Part shown: piece by piece, positions 34,629-42,274 of the stretch
Layout of the letters: each line of letters begins with the position of its first letter
Numbering within the stretch: position 1 is the first letter of the stretch
Source of the DNA: Chitinophagales bacterium
GTDB taxonomy: Bacteria; Bacteroidota; Bacteroidia; Chitinophagales; UBA8649
Direction of reading: 5' to 3'
Length of the DNA stretch: 64,000 bases
Assembly: GCA_020635995.1 (NCBI GenBank)
Contig: JACJYS010000001.1
Location: 558,001 to 622,000, forward strand
Translations under genes and position numbers: made by a program
The notes under the pieces: generated by a model
The model's input: only the letters and a program-made list of their open reading frames with translations
Database searches by the model: none
What the model was told of the DNA's origin: nothing

Positions 34629-35288
34629 TTATCCCATAAAAGGTTTCAAATACTTTGGATTTTTATATATATAATCTCTATCGCCTAATTCACTCTTTTG
34701 CAAAACATCTATATCTAACAATAGAGTAGCTTTAGACTTTAGACTCACAAATCTATAAAAAAAATTTTTATTTCCAATAATTTTTTTTCCTAAATCGTTA
34801 TTGCTATAGTATATTTTTTTAAAATTATTAAATTTTAACGATAAATCATCAATAAAAATTGGAGCTGATTTTTCTATAATTTTCCCGTCAGCATTAGCTA
34901 TAGCATAATAAATTTCTCCTTTTCTTGACGGCATTGTTGACATATACACTGCATCTTCTTCTTTTATGATTTTGGTCATATATTTCGCCATTGCTTCAAG
35001 TGTATCTACAAAAACTATAGGTTTATTTAGTGTATAAGCCAAAGCTTTGGCTGTAGCAAAACCAATTCTGAGCCCTGTATAAGAGCCCGGACCTTCACTT
35101 ATAACAATTGCATCTACATTCTGAATAGACAATTTTGCTTCATCTAATACTTCTTGAAAAAGTAAGGGCAATAATTTAGCATGCGATTTTGTATTTTCTA
35201 CTATTCGTTCGCTTATTATTTGGGTGTCTTGTGCTAAAGCTACAGTACAATCTTTGGTAGAAGTATCAAATAAAAGGAAAAATGCCAT
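34629..35288 (-). CDS. tsaB: tRNA threonylcarbamoyladenosine biosynthesis protein TsaB
   Basis: 219 residues with the ASKHA N-terminal strand FLLFDTSTKDCTVAL and the TsaB signature ISEGPGSYTGLRIGFATAKALAY. TsaB is the inactive partner of TsaD in making t6A37 of ANN-decoding tRNAs. The start ATG overlaps the M28 peptidase stop by one base. The gene is last in the rpmH-rnpA-M28-tsaB run, so its translation is probably coupled to the peptidase. Confidence 0.92.
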   Translation of the reverse strand: MAFFLLFDTSTKDCTVALAQDTQIISERIVENTKSHAKLLPLLFQEVLDEAKLSIQNVDAIVISEGPGSYTGLRIGFATAKALAYTLNKPIVFVDTLEAMAKYMTKIIKEEDAVYMSTMPSRKGEIYYAIANADGKIIEKSAPIFIDDLSLKFNNFKKIYYSNNDLGKKIIGNKNFFYRFVSLKSKATLLLDIDVLQKSELGDRDYIYKNPKYLKPFMG

Positions 35289-36931
35289 TAGAATGTTACT
35301 TTAATATCTAAAGGTTTTTTATCTCTTATTACTTTTACAATTACTTCCTCTCCTTTTTCAAATTTGCTGAGAGCAGTCATATACGCCATCATATCGGTTA
35401 CGTCAATATCTCCCATTTTTACTACTATATCTTCAGCCTGTATTCCTGCTATTTGAGCCGGCTTTCCGTCTGTTACGCCATCTATTTTCATACCTACGCC
35501 ATCAAACATATAATCGGGCACTACGCCTAAGGTAACTTTAAACCGAGGTGTGTTTTTACTGTCGGTATCTTTTGTTTTTGTAAAAGGTAAATCCGTTTCT
35601 TTATCTAAATTTTTAATTAAGGATAAAGCATATTCATAAATTTCGCCCATACCTTCAAAATTAATTAAGTAAGCATCATCTGAGGGCTTATGGTAATCGG
35701 AATTATTTCCTGTATAAAAATGTAAAACAGGTTGGTTTGCCAAATAAAAAGAAGCATGGTCGCTGGGGCCCATTCCCGATTCTGTGGTTTTTAAATTTAA
35801 TCCTACATTATTAGATGCCAAAACTATATCTTTTAATTTTGGCGAAGTGCCTACGCCATTTACGGCTAAATCTTTTTCTTCATCTAACCTGCCCACCATA
35901 TCAAAATTAAGCATGTACAATATTTTTGAAGTATCTATAGTAGCATTTTTCATAAATGATTTTGAGCCGTACAATCCTAACTCTTCCCCAGAAAAAGCAA
36001 TAAAAAGGTAATTGTTTTTCAAATTAGGTGTTTGTTTTAGTGTACGAGCCAATTCAAGCATAAGAGAAACCCCACTTGCATTATCATCTGCTCCATTGTG
36101 TATGGCAGGTTCTCCTCTGTATAATGAACCTCCGTTCTCGCCCCAGCCCAAATGGTCGTAGTGAGCACCTATTACTACAGTATTTTTTGCTCCATTATCT
36201 ACATATCCTACTACATTTTTTCCTGTTTTTTCGTTTTTTTTCAAATCTACATTCAGCACTATTTCATCATCTTGCTTAATAAACATATTTTTTACAAATA
36301 CCACAGGAATGTCAAATTCTTTTACATTCATGCTTAAATCCATTTCTGGGTCGTCAATATTAGCATCTATATTATAAAAAACTACACCTGCCGCTCCAAA
36401 AGATTCTGCTGTTTTAATACGGGTTATATAATCGGTATAATCTAAATATTTAGAGTGGGGGTGGATACCGTCTGGCGAAGAAATGCTAATTAAAAATATT
36501 TTCCCTTTATAGTCCCTATCTATTTTATAATCGTCATACAAGCCCGGTGCATGAATGCCAAAACCCACATGTAAGGCTTTAGCTTTTACGCTGGTGCTGG
36601 CAGAATAATTCATAGGGAAATAATCTTCCTTTACTTTTAATGCACTGTCATTAACCATCATTCCATTAAGTTGCCCCAGCGATTTCCCTAAAGTAAAATC
36701 AAACGGTTGGATAAATCCATTTTCTCCTTTTGCTTGCAAGCCATAATCTTTAAAATACTGAGAGATGTATTGTAGAGCCAACTGTTCTCCATGGCTTCCT
36801 GTAGCTCGTCCTTCAAGTTTGTCATCGCTCAAATAATAAACGTGACTACTCATATTGGTTACGGCAGTTTGTAAATTTTGAGCCGATAAAAATTGAAAAA
36901 ATAGAACGGTAAATAAAAATATATGCTTCAT
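35288..36931 (-). CDS. M28 family zinc peptidase with PA and PDZ domains
   Basis: 547 residues with a signal peptide (1-17). A PA insert lies at ~130-245. The M28 zinc site follows: VVIGAHYDHLG (His, Asp), NGADDNASGV (bridging Asp), FSGEELGLYGSK (Glu-Glu), MVGRLD and GPSDHASFY. The last ~90 residues form a PDZ-like domain (GMKIDGVTDGKPAQIAGIQ). It is an exported aminopeptidase of the cell envelope. It lies between rnpA and tsaB, an unusual mix of RNA and peptidase genes in one run. Confidence 0.88.
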   Translation of the reverse strand: MKHIFLFTVLFFQFLSAQNLQTAVTNMSSHVYYLSDDKLEGRATGSHGEQLALQYISQYFKDYGLQAKGENGFIQPFDFTLGKSLGQLNGMMVNDSALKVKEDYFPMNYSASTSVKAKALHVGFGIHAPGLYDDYKIDRDYKGKIFLISISSPDGIHPHSKYLDYTDYITRIKTAESFGAAGVVFYNIDANIDDPEMDLSMNVKEFDIPVVFVKNMFIKQDDEIVLNVDLKKNEKTGKNVVGYVDNGAKNTVVIGAHYDHLGWGENGGSLYRGEPAIHNGADDNASGVSLMLELARTLKQTPNLKNNYLFIAFSGEELGLYGSKSFMKNATIDTSKILYMLNFDMVGRLDEEKDLAVNGVGTSPKLKDIVLASNNVGLNLKTTESGMGPSDHASFYLANQPVLHFYTGNNSDYHKPSDDAYLINFEGMGEIYEYALSLIKNLDKETDLPFTKTKDTDSKNTPRFKVTLGVVPDYMFDGVGMKIDGVTDGKPAQIAGIQAEDIVVKMGDIDVTDMMAYMTALSKFEKGEEVIVKVIRDKKPLDIKVTF

Positions 36932-36980
36932 AGGTGTTGCAAAATTAATGGCTTTAGCCTAAATGCCGTAATAAATATAG

Positions 36981-37394
36981 CTAATTAGTATTAAAATTGG
37001 TTTTTTTAAATAAGTGGGCATTAAATTTTTTTACGGCATTTTCAATGCTTTCGTAAGGCAAAGCTACATTAGTATTGTATATAAAAAGTATGTTTAAAAT
37101 AAATTTTTCAGAACTAAAATGCTGGTATATTTGGTACTTATTTTGTCTGAATGCTGCTGTTATTTTTCGTTTTATTTTATTGCGATCTACAGCTTTTTTA
37201 AACTTTTTTTTAGGTACTACAAAAGCAGCTTTAACACAGCTTTTTTCTTCTGTTTTTTCAAAAGAATATCTGACTATCAGCGGATTACAAACAAAATAGC
37301 TTCCCTTTGTGAAAAGAGAAGCTATCGTTTTCTTATTTTTTAAACGTTCGTAGCGTTTAAAAGTATGCTTATTATTTAAGTCTTCTTTCGTCAG
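36981..37394 (-). CDS. rnpA: Ribonuclease P protein component, non-canonical start
   Basis: The frame translates to an RnpA: HTFKRYERLKNKKTIASLF, then FVVPKKKFKKAVDRNKIKRK, which is the RNR-type RNA-binding signature, then AFRQNK. It binds M1 RNA for tRNA 5' maturation. Between the upstream in-frame stop (TGA at 37401-37403) and the conserved part there is no ATG, GTG or TTG. The best candidate is CTG at 37392-37394, giving 137 residues and overlapping rpmH by 23 bases in the +1 frame. The stop is TAG at 36981. Confidence 0.8.
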   Translation of the reverse strand: MTKEDLNNKHTFKRYERLKNKKTIASLFTKGSYFVCNPLIVRYSFEKTEEKSCVKAAFVVPKKKFKKAVDRNKIKRKITAAFRQNKYQIYQHFSSEKFILNILFIYNTNVALPYESIENAVKKFNAHLFKKTNFNTN

Positions 37395-37527
37395 AAACGG
37401 TCAATTTTTTTCTTCCCTTAGCTCTTCTTGAAGCTAAAACTTTTCTACCATTTTTGGTACTCATTCTTTCACGAAACCCGTGTTTGTTTTTACGCTTTCT
37501 TCTTGACGGTTGATATGTTCTTTTCAT
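37372..37527 (-). CDS. rpmH: 50S ribosomal protein L34 (bL34)
   Basis: A 51-residue protein, MKRTYQPSRRKRKNKHGF at the start and RRAKGRKKLTVSDERRL near the end, which is the full bL34 pattern. ATG at 37527, TAA at 37372. rnpA begins within its 3' end, the classic rpmH-rnpA pairing. It is the first gene of the operon; the 167 bases to the methyltransferase gene hold the divergent promoters. Confidence 0.97.
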   Translation of the reverse strand: MKRTYQPSRRKRKNKHGFRERMSTKNGRKVLASRRAKGRKKLTVSDERRLK

Positions 37528-37694
37528 TTTATATTATGTTTATTGCTCAATAAACGAGCCTCGTTTTCAAAATGGAGTGCAAATATAAAGGTTTTCTTAT
37601 TAAAAACAAACTTATTTAAGGAGTTGCAAAGAAATTTTTATAGAATATAAATCAATAACACGAGTAATGGGTTATTATTTTATATTTTTACCTT

Positions 37695-38480
37695 ATGAAA
37701 AATTTATTCAACCTTTATACCACTACCGCCCATTATTATGATTTTGATGATAGGGAAAAAGTAAAAGATGATATTGCATTTTACAACAAGTTGTTTCAAC
37801 CCAATACAAATAGCATTTTAGAACTTTGCTGTGGCACAGGAAGAATTACAATTCCACTTGCAAAACATGGCTATAAAATAGATGGGGTAGATTTATCAGA
37901 ATCAATGTTGTCTGTATTTAAAAGCAAACTAAATAAAGAAACAGATGCGGTTAAAAGTATAATAACATTATATCAGCAAAACATAATAAACTTTAAAACT
38001 ACTAAAAAATATGAGTTTGTTTTTATTCCTTTTTCATCCTTTCAAGCATTAACCACCAAAGAAGAAATTAGCTTGTTTTTTGCTTGTGTAAAAAAACACA
38101 TGAAAAAAGATGCCCGTTTTATTATTCATGTTTTTAATCCATACAAAAAAATGGACAAAAACTGGAAATACGCAGAAAAACTTGACACAGAATTAAAAGA
38201 AGGTAATAAGATTATAAAACGATACAGTTGCGGTAAAGATATTGACACAGAAAATCAAATTATCTATACAGATTTGAGGTATGAAATTACGGAAGGGAAA
38301 TTAACCGAGAATTATTACGAATTTTTAAAGTTGAAATATTACTCTCCTCAGCAATTATTTGAACTACTTAATAATAATGGCTTTGAGATAATAAATAAAT
38401 ATGGTTATTACGATTTTAGTCCGTTTAATGAAACTACTTCTTCAGAAATTATTGTTTCATGTAAACTTGCACTAGTTTAA
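37695..38480 (+). CDS. Class I SAM-dependent methyltransferase
   Basis: 261 residues. Motif I is ILELCCGTGRITIPLAKHGY, followed by the acidic strand end GVDLSESML and motif IV FVFIPFSSFQAL. The C-terminal half forms the rest of the Rossmann sheet and ends with SSEIIVSCKL. It transfers a methyl group from SAM to an unknown acceptor. It is a single gene, divergent from rpmH and upstream of the Fic gene. Confidence 0.82.
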   Translation: MKNLFNLYTTTAHYYDFDDREKVKDDIAFYNKLFQPNTNSILELCCGTGRITIPLAKHGYKIDGVDLSESMLSVFKSKLNKETDAVKSIITLYQQNIINFKTTKKYEFVFIPFSSFQALTTKEEISLFFACVKKHMKKDARFIIHVFNPYKKMDKNWKYAEKLDTELKEGNKIIKRYSCGKDIDTENQIIYTDLRYEITEGKLTENYYEFLKLKYYSPQQLFELLNNNGFEIINKYGYYDFSPFNETTSSEIIVSCKLALV

Positions 38481-38524
38481 AATGTATGTAATTTCTCTTT
38501 ATTCTCAAAATTAGCCCAATCACT

Positions 38525-38592
38525 ATTTTGATTTTTCTAAAAAAGTCAAACTTAAAAATATCGCTATTTTGATTTTTTTCAAAAAGTCAAAA
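38525..38592 (+). promoter_or_regulatory. Two operator-like inverted repeats upstream of the Fic gene
   Basis: Two copies, 38525-38550 and 38566-38592, each start ATTTTGATTTTT and end AAAAAGTCAAA, so each is an imperfect palindrome with arms TTTGAyTTTTT. A -7-like TATCTTTG follows at 38600-38607 and a half site TTTTGACTTTT at 38609. The Fic protein has a C-terminal winged helix that could bind here. Confidence 0.5.
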
Positions 38593-38631
38593 TAAGCATT
38601 ATCTTTGTTTTGACTTTTAATTACTTTTTAA

Positions 38632-39756
38632 ATGAAAAATTTTCAATCCGGACAATATCAAAACCAAGGATATTATAAAAGCTTTCAGCCAAACTTCATT
38701 AATAGAAACTGGATGATTGACAATATGGAGGTACTTAATCTTTTAAGTAAAGCAGATAGGCAAATAGGACGCTTGGATATGTATTCGGAATATGTAAACA
38801 TTGATTTGTTTATTCAAATGCACATTGCCAAAGAAGCTACGCAATCTTCTAAAATAGAAGGTACACAAACCAATATAGAGGAGGCTTTTTTAAGTAAAGA
38901 AGATGTAGCTATAGAAAAACGTGATGATTGGGATGAAGTACAAAATTATATTGTTGCCATGAATCAGGCTGTTGAAATGCTACATACTTTGCCATTTTCA
39001 TCAAGATTGATAAAAAAAACGCATGAAATTTTACTTAAAGGCGTGCGTGGCGAGCATAAAATGCCGGGAGATTTTAGAACCTCTCAAAATTGGATTGGCG
39101 GTGCCAGTATTAATGATGCTGTTTTTATACCTCCTGTTCATCATACGGTTTCAGATTTAATATCGGATATTGAAAAATTTGCCAATGACGAATTTAACCC
39201 GATGCCGGATTTGTTGAAAATAGCATTAATTCATTACCAGTTTGAAACCATTCATCCTTTTTTAGATGGCAATGGTAGAGTGGGGCGTTTATTAATAACC
39301 TTGTATTTGGTTGATAAAGGAATTTTAAAACGACCTATACTATACTTATCAGATTATTTTGAAAGAAATAGAACGTTGTATTACGATAATTTGATGCGAG
39401 TTAGGACACATAATGATATCTCGCAATGGTTTAAATTCTTTTTGGTGGGCGTAATTGAAACGGCAAAAAAAGGAGTAGAAACATTTAATGGTATTATGCA
39501 CTTATCTAAAGAATTGGAAAGTAAAATTTCAAAATTTGGTGCCAGAAGTTATGATGCCAAATTGCTTTTGGAAACTTTATATACCAATCCGGTGGTTGAT
39601 GCAGCTAAAGTGGGAAAAATTATTGGTAAACAACCACAATCCGTTTATCAACTAATAGATAAAATGGAAGAAGCAGGTATTTTAAAGGAAATTACAGGGG
39701 CTGACCGTGGGCGATTGTTTATTTTGGACGAATATTTAAAGCTGTTTGAGAATTGA
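38632..39756 (+). CDS. Fic family AMPylator-type protein with winged-helix C-terminus
   Basis: 374 residues. The Fic active site is HPFLDGNGRVGR at 208-219, the full HxFx(D/E)GNGRxxR pattern. The inhibitory helix motif S-x-x-x-E-G lies upstream at 72-77 (SSKIEG), so it is a class II, self-inhibited Fic. The last ~75 residues are a winged helix (AAKVGKIIGKQPQSVYQLIDKM). It probably AMPylates a protein, or de-AMPylates it, and may regulate its own gene through the repeats upstream. Confidence 0.9.
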   Translation: MKNFQSGQYQNQGYYKSFQPNFINRNWMIDNMEVLNLLSKADRQIGRLDMYSEYVNIDLFIQMHIAKEATQSSKIEGTQTNIEEAFLSKEDVAIEKRDDWDEVQNYIVAMNQAVEMLHTLPFSSRLIKKTHEILLKGVRGEHKMPGDFRTSQNWIGGASINDAVFIPPVHHTVSDLISDIEKFANDEFNPMPDLLKIALIHYQFETIHPFLDGNGRVGRLLITLYLVDKGILKRPILYLSDYFERNRTLYYDNLMRVRTHNDISQWFKFFLVGVIETAKKGVETFNGIMHLSKELESKISKFGARSYDAKLLLETLYTNPVVDAAKVGKIIGKQPQSVYQLIDKMEEAGILKEITGADRGRLFILDEYLKLFEN

Positions 39757-39778
39757 AAAATATTATCAAATTGTTAAC

Positions 39779-39802
39779 ACAAAATAGTCTAATCTATTTT
39801 GT
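39779..39802. repeat. 24-nt palindrome ACAAAATAG-TCTAAT-CTATTTTGT
   Basis: Located 23 bases after the Fic stop. Same family as 23955, 58733 and 63722. A T-run follows the right arm, so it can act as a terminator. Confidence 0.7.
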
Positions 39803-39879
39803 ATTTTTTTGTTGCCAACACAGCAAAAAATATGCTTATATTTATTAACTTTAGGGCAAAATAAAACACTAAAACAGAT

Positions 39880-40605
39880 ATGAAAAATATTTTCTTCTTT
39901 TTTGTCGGAATAATACTTTTAAACAGCTGTAAAACTACAACAGGCGTTTATAAAGCTTATTATAAAGATGCCAATGCTCAAAATGTTAGTAATTCAACAA
40001 TAATACAATCTCCTGTATTAGTTGATTTAGAAGTGGATGAGAACAAAGTAAAGGGAACTTTTGAAAAAGATAGTGTTTCTGTAACCTATGCTAAAAACAT
40101 GGCTTTAAATAATGCTTTAGATAAAGCCAAGGCAGACGTGTTGGTTGAACCTATTTATGAAACTGAAATTGTTAATCAAAATGTAAAAGTTAATGTAACC
40201 GGATTTCCTGCTAAGTACAAAAATTTTAGAAAACCTGAAGCTGGCGATACTACTTTATTAAATTGGGTTGGGAAAGGCTCTTATAATACATCTATAATGT
40301 TAAGGCAAGAAAGTTATAATAAGGAAATAAATGAAAATTTAATCCCACGAGAAAAATGTAATGCTATGGTTCGTCAGGGAAAAATTATGTCTATACTTGG
40401 TGGTACATTTATGGGAATTGGCGTTGGCGGAGTGCTAACCACTATCTTAGTTCAGCAAAACAATCGTTATTCAAATCCGGAAGTATGGGCTACACCATTA
40501 TATATTGTTGGCGGTTTTTTTGCTACTGTTGGTACAGTTGTATTGCCAATAGGTGTTGTTAGAAAAAAAGCAGGAAAAAAATGCTTATCAGATTATGGCT
40601 ATTAA
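39880..40605 (+). CDS. Hypothetical lipoprotein with C-terminal hydrophobic helices
   Basis: 241 residues; lipoprotein signal MKNIFFFFVGIILLNSC (Cys17). The mature part has a segment AKNMALNNALDKAKADVLVEPIYETEI, resembling the repeated Ala/Lys-helix plus beta-strand pattern of small secretion-linked lipoproteins. Two hydrophobic stretches near 170-190 and 205-225 could be membrane helices. No family is assigned. Confidence 0.6.
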   Translation: MKNIFFFFVGIILLNSCKTTTGVYKAYYKDANAQNVSNSTIIQSPVLVDLEVDENKVKGTFEKDSVSVTYAKNMALNNALDKAKADVLVEPIYETEIVNQNVKVNVTGFPAKYKNFRKPEAGDTTLLNWVGKGSYNTSIMLRQESYNKEINENLIPREKCNAMVRQGKIMSILGGTFMGIGVGGVLTTILVQQNNRYSNPEVWATPLYIVGGFFATVGTVVLPIGVVRKKAGKKCLSDYGY

Positions 40606-40703
40606 ACTTTCAATTACTCATGCCATCAATTATAATGGTGGTATAAATGGCTACGTAAAAATCTAACTATCTACCAACAAACTAAAGTCCACCGACCAAA
40701 AAA

Positions 40704-41777
40704 CTACTCAATTATTCCTATCTTTTTAGCTCTTTCTTCCCATCTTTTGCGTGCTAACTTTTGTAGGTCTTCCACATTATCGGTTTCGTCCATTATTTCT
40801 ATGCCCAGCAAGGTTTCAAAAAGATCTTCCATGCTGGCTACACCTACTACACTGCCATATTCATCATTTATCAATGCCACGTGTGCATTGGCCGCTATTA
40901 ATTGTCCCATAAAATCTTTAAGTGCCGTATTATCTTGTACATAAAGAATATCTCTTTTAATATCTCTAAGCTTTTTTTCTCCGTTGTTTTTTACTATTTC
41001 TTCAAGCATTTCATCTTTCAATATCATTCCTATAAAATCTTCAGTATCAGCATCGTAAATTGGAATTCTTGAAAAACGCAGAGGTTTATGATTTTCATAG
41101 TAGTTTATAATAGTATCGTCAGCTTTAGCACTCATTATTACCGTTCGGGGCGTCATTATATCTCTTACCACTAAATCGCTTAAACTCAACAAATTTTTAA
41201 TAATGCTATGCTCTGCCTTTTCTATAGCACCAGACTCTGCTGTGGTTTTAGCTAAAGCAGCAAAATCTGCTCTACTCAATACACTTTCGTCTTTGTTTTT
41301 CTTTAAAAAGCCTGTTATTAATTGGCTCATCCACACTAAAGGGAAAAGTATAATCATTAAAATTCTTATAGATTGTACCGTAAATGGAGCTAAAGCTCGC
41401 CAATTATTAGCACCTATTGTTTTAGGTATTATTTCAGATAAAATAAGAATGGCTAAAGTCATAGCTCCGGCTATTAATGACTCATAGCTTAAATGAAAAC
41501 CCCATATATTAAAATAGTTTTCACCAAAAACTTTACCTGCCTGTGCTCCCACGCCTATGGCTCCTACAGTGTGGGCTATGGTGTTAAGCGTAAGTATGGC
41601 AGATAAAGGTTTGTCTATATCTTTTTTGTATTCTTTTAATAGCTTTCCTGTAGCCGTTCCTTTGCTTACTTGAGTAGATATATAAGAAGGATTAATGCTT
41701 AGTAAAACAGCTTCCCAAATAGAGCATAAAAATGAAAATGAGATGGAAAGAACAAAAAATAATATCAGTAAAGTCAT
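40704..41777 (-). CDS. CNNM/CorC-like DUF21-CBS membrane protein
   Basis: 357 residues. The DUF21 (CNNM) membrane domain covers ~1-170, with hydrophobic helices and LSEIIPKTIGANNW. A CBS pair follows (IMTPRTVIMSAKADDTI and VALINDEYGSVVGVASMEDL). The C-terminal CorC/HlyC domain of longer members is absent, since the protein ends soon after the second CBS. Family members export or sense Mg2+ or other divalent ions. The 119-aa gene lies 31 bases upstream on the same strand. Confidence 0.82.
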   Translation of the reverse strand: MTLLILFFVLSISFSFLCSIWEAVLLSINPSYISTQVSKGTATGKLLKEYKKDIDKPLSAILTLNTIAHTVGAIGVGAQAGKVFGENYFNIWGFHLSYESLIAGAMTLAILILSEIIPKTIGANNWRALAPFTVQSIRILMIILFPLVWMSQLITGFLKKNKDESVLSRADFAALAKTTAESGAIEKAEHSIIKNLLSLSDLVVRDIMTPRTVIMSAKADDTIINYYENHKPLRFSRIPIYDADTEDFIGMILKDEMLEEIVKNNGEKKLRDIKRDILYVQDNTALKDFMGQLIAANAHVALINDEYGSVVGVASMEDLFETLLGIEIMDETDNVEDLQKLARKRWEERAKKIGIIE

Positions 41778-41808
41778 AAAATGTAGTATTGCTATGAGGA
41801 ACTATGTA

Positions 41809-42168
41809 TTATGGTAAAAATACAAAATCGCCCATGTCATTATCAATCACAAATATACAAAGCTCATCGGCATGCTGTTTGTATAAATCTCTAAATCCGT
41901 CAACTTTATCCATAGCTATTATGCTTTTATGTACAAATTCTTCTAAGTGAGAAGCTGAAAAATGCCAATTTCCGCCTTGTACTTTATCTATTAAAAGTTT
42001 GCCTAAGTCAATATAATTAGTACTTGCCACAAAAATAGGATAGTTAGAAATATCTTGGCTTAAAATTTCATCTTTAATAGTTTCTAAAAGATATTTCTTT
42101 TTTTCTAAGTCATTGTGCAAACTGCTAAGTACAGCATCTCTTTGTTCGTCTGTCATAAGTGAGAGCAA
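41809..42168 (-). CDS. Hypothetical protein (119 aa)
   Basis: A soluble, mixed-charge protein with an N-terminal helix (MLSLMTDEQRDAVLSSLHNDLEKKK), a middle VASTNYIDLGKLLIDKVQGG and a C-terminal ELCIFVIDNDMGDFVFLP. No family is recognised and no signal peptide or membrane segment is visible. It is the upstream partner of the CNNM-like gene and divergent from mfd. Confidence 0.55.
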   Translation of the reverse strand: MLSLMTDEQRDAVLSSLHNDLEKKKYLLETIKDEILSQDISNYPIFVASTNYIDLGKLLIDKVQGGNWHFSASHLEEFVHKSIIAMDKVDGFRDLYKQHADELCIFVIDNDMGDFVFLP

Positions 42169-42259
42169 AGGTAATTAGTTAAAATTAAATGATAAATTTT
42201 TAATTGTTAATGATTTTGAAGTTTGCTAATTTACTTTTCAGCTAATCAGCTAATTACGC

Positions 42260-42267
42260 TATCTTTG
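42260..42267 (+). promoter_or_regulatory. -7 box for mfd
   Basis: TATCTTTG seven bases upstream of the mfd ATG (42275), so the transcript would have almost no leader. No well-spaced -33 TTTG is visible. Confidence 0.45.
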
Positions 42268-42274
42268 TCGTCCT

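Noticed and set aside
37075..37343. Plus-strand open frames opposite rnpA
   Set aside because: The minus strand encodes a clear RnpA; these are antisense shadows.
36981..37527. Nearby replication origin suggested by rpmH-rnpA
   Set aside because: No dnaA, DnaA-box cluster or other origin marker is visible; rpmH-rnpA are not always near oriC in this phylum.
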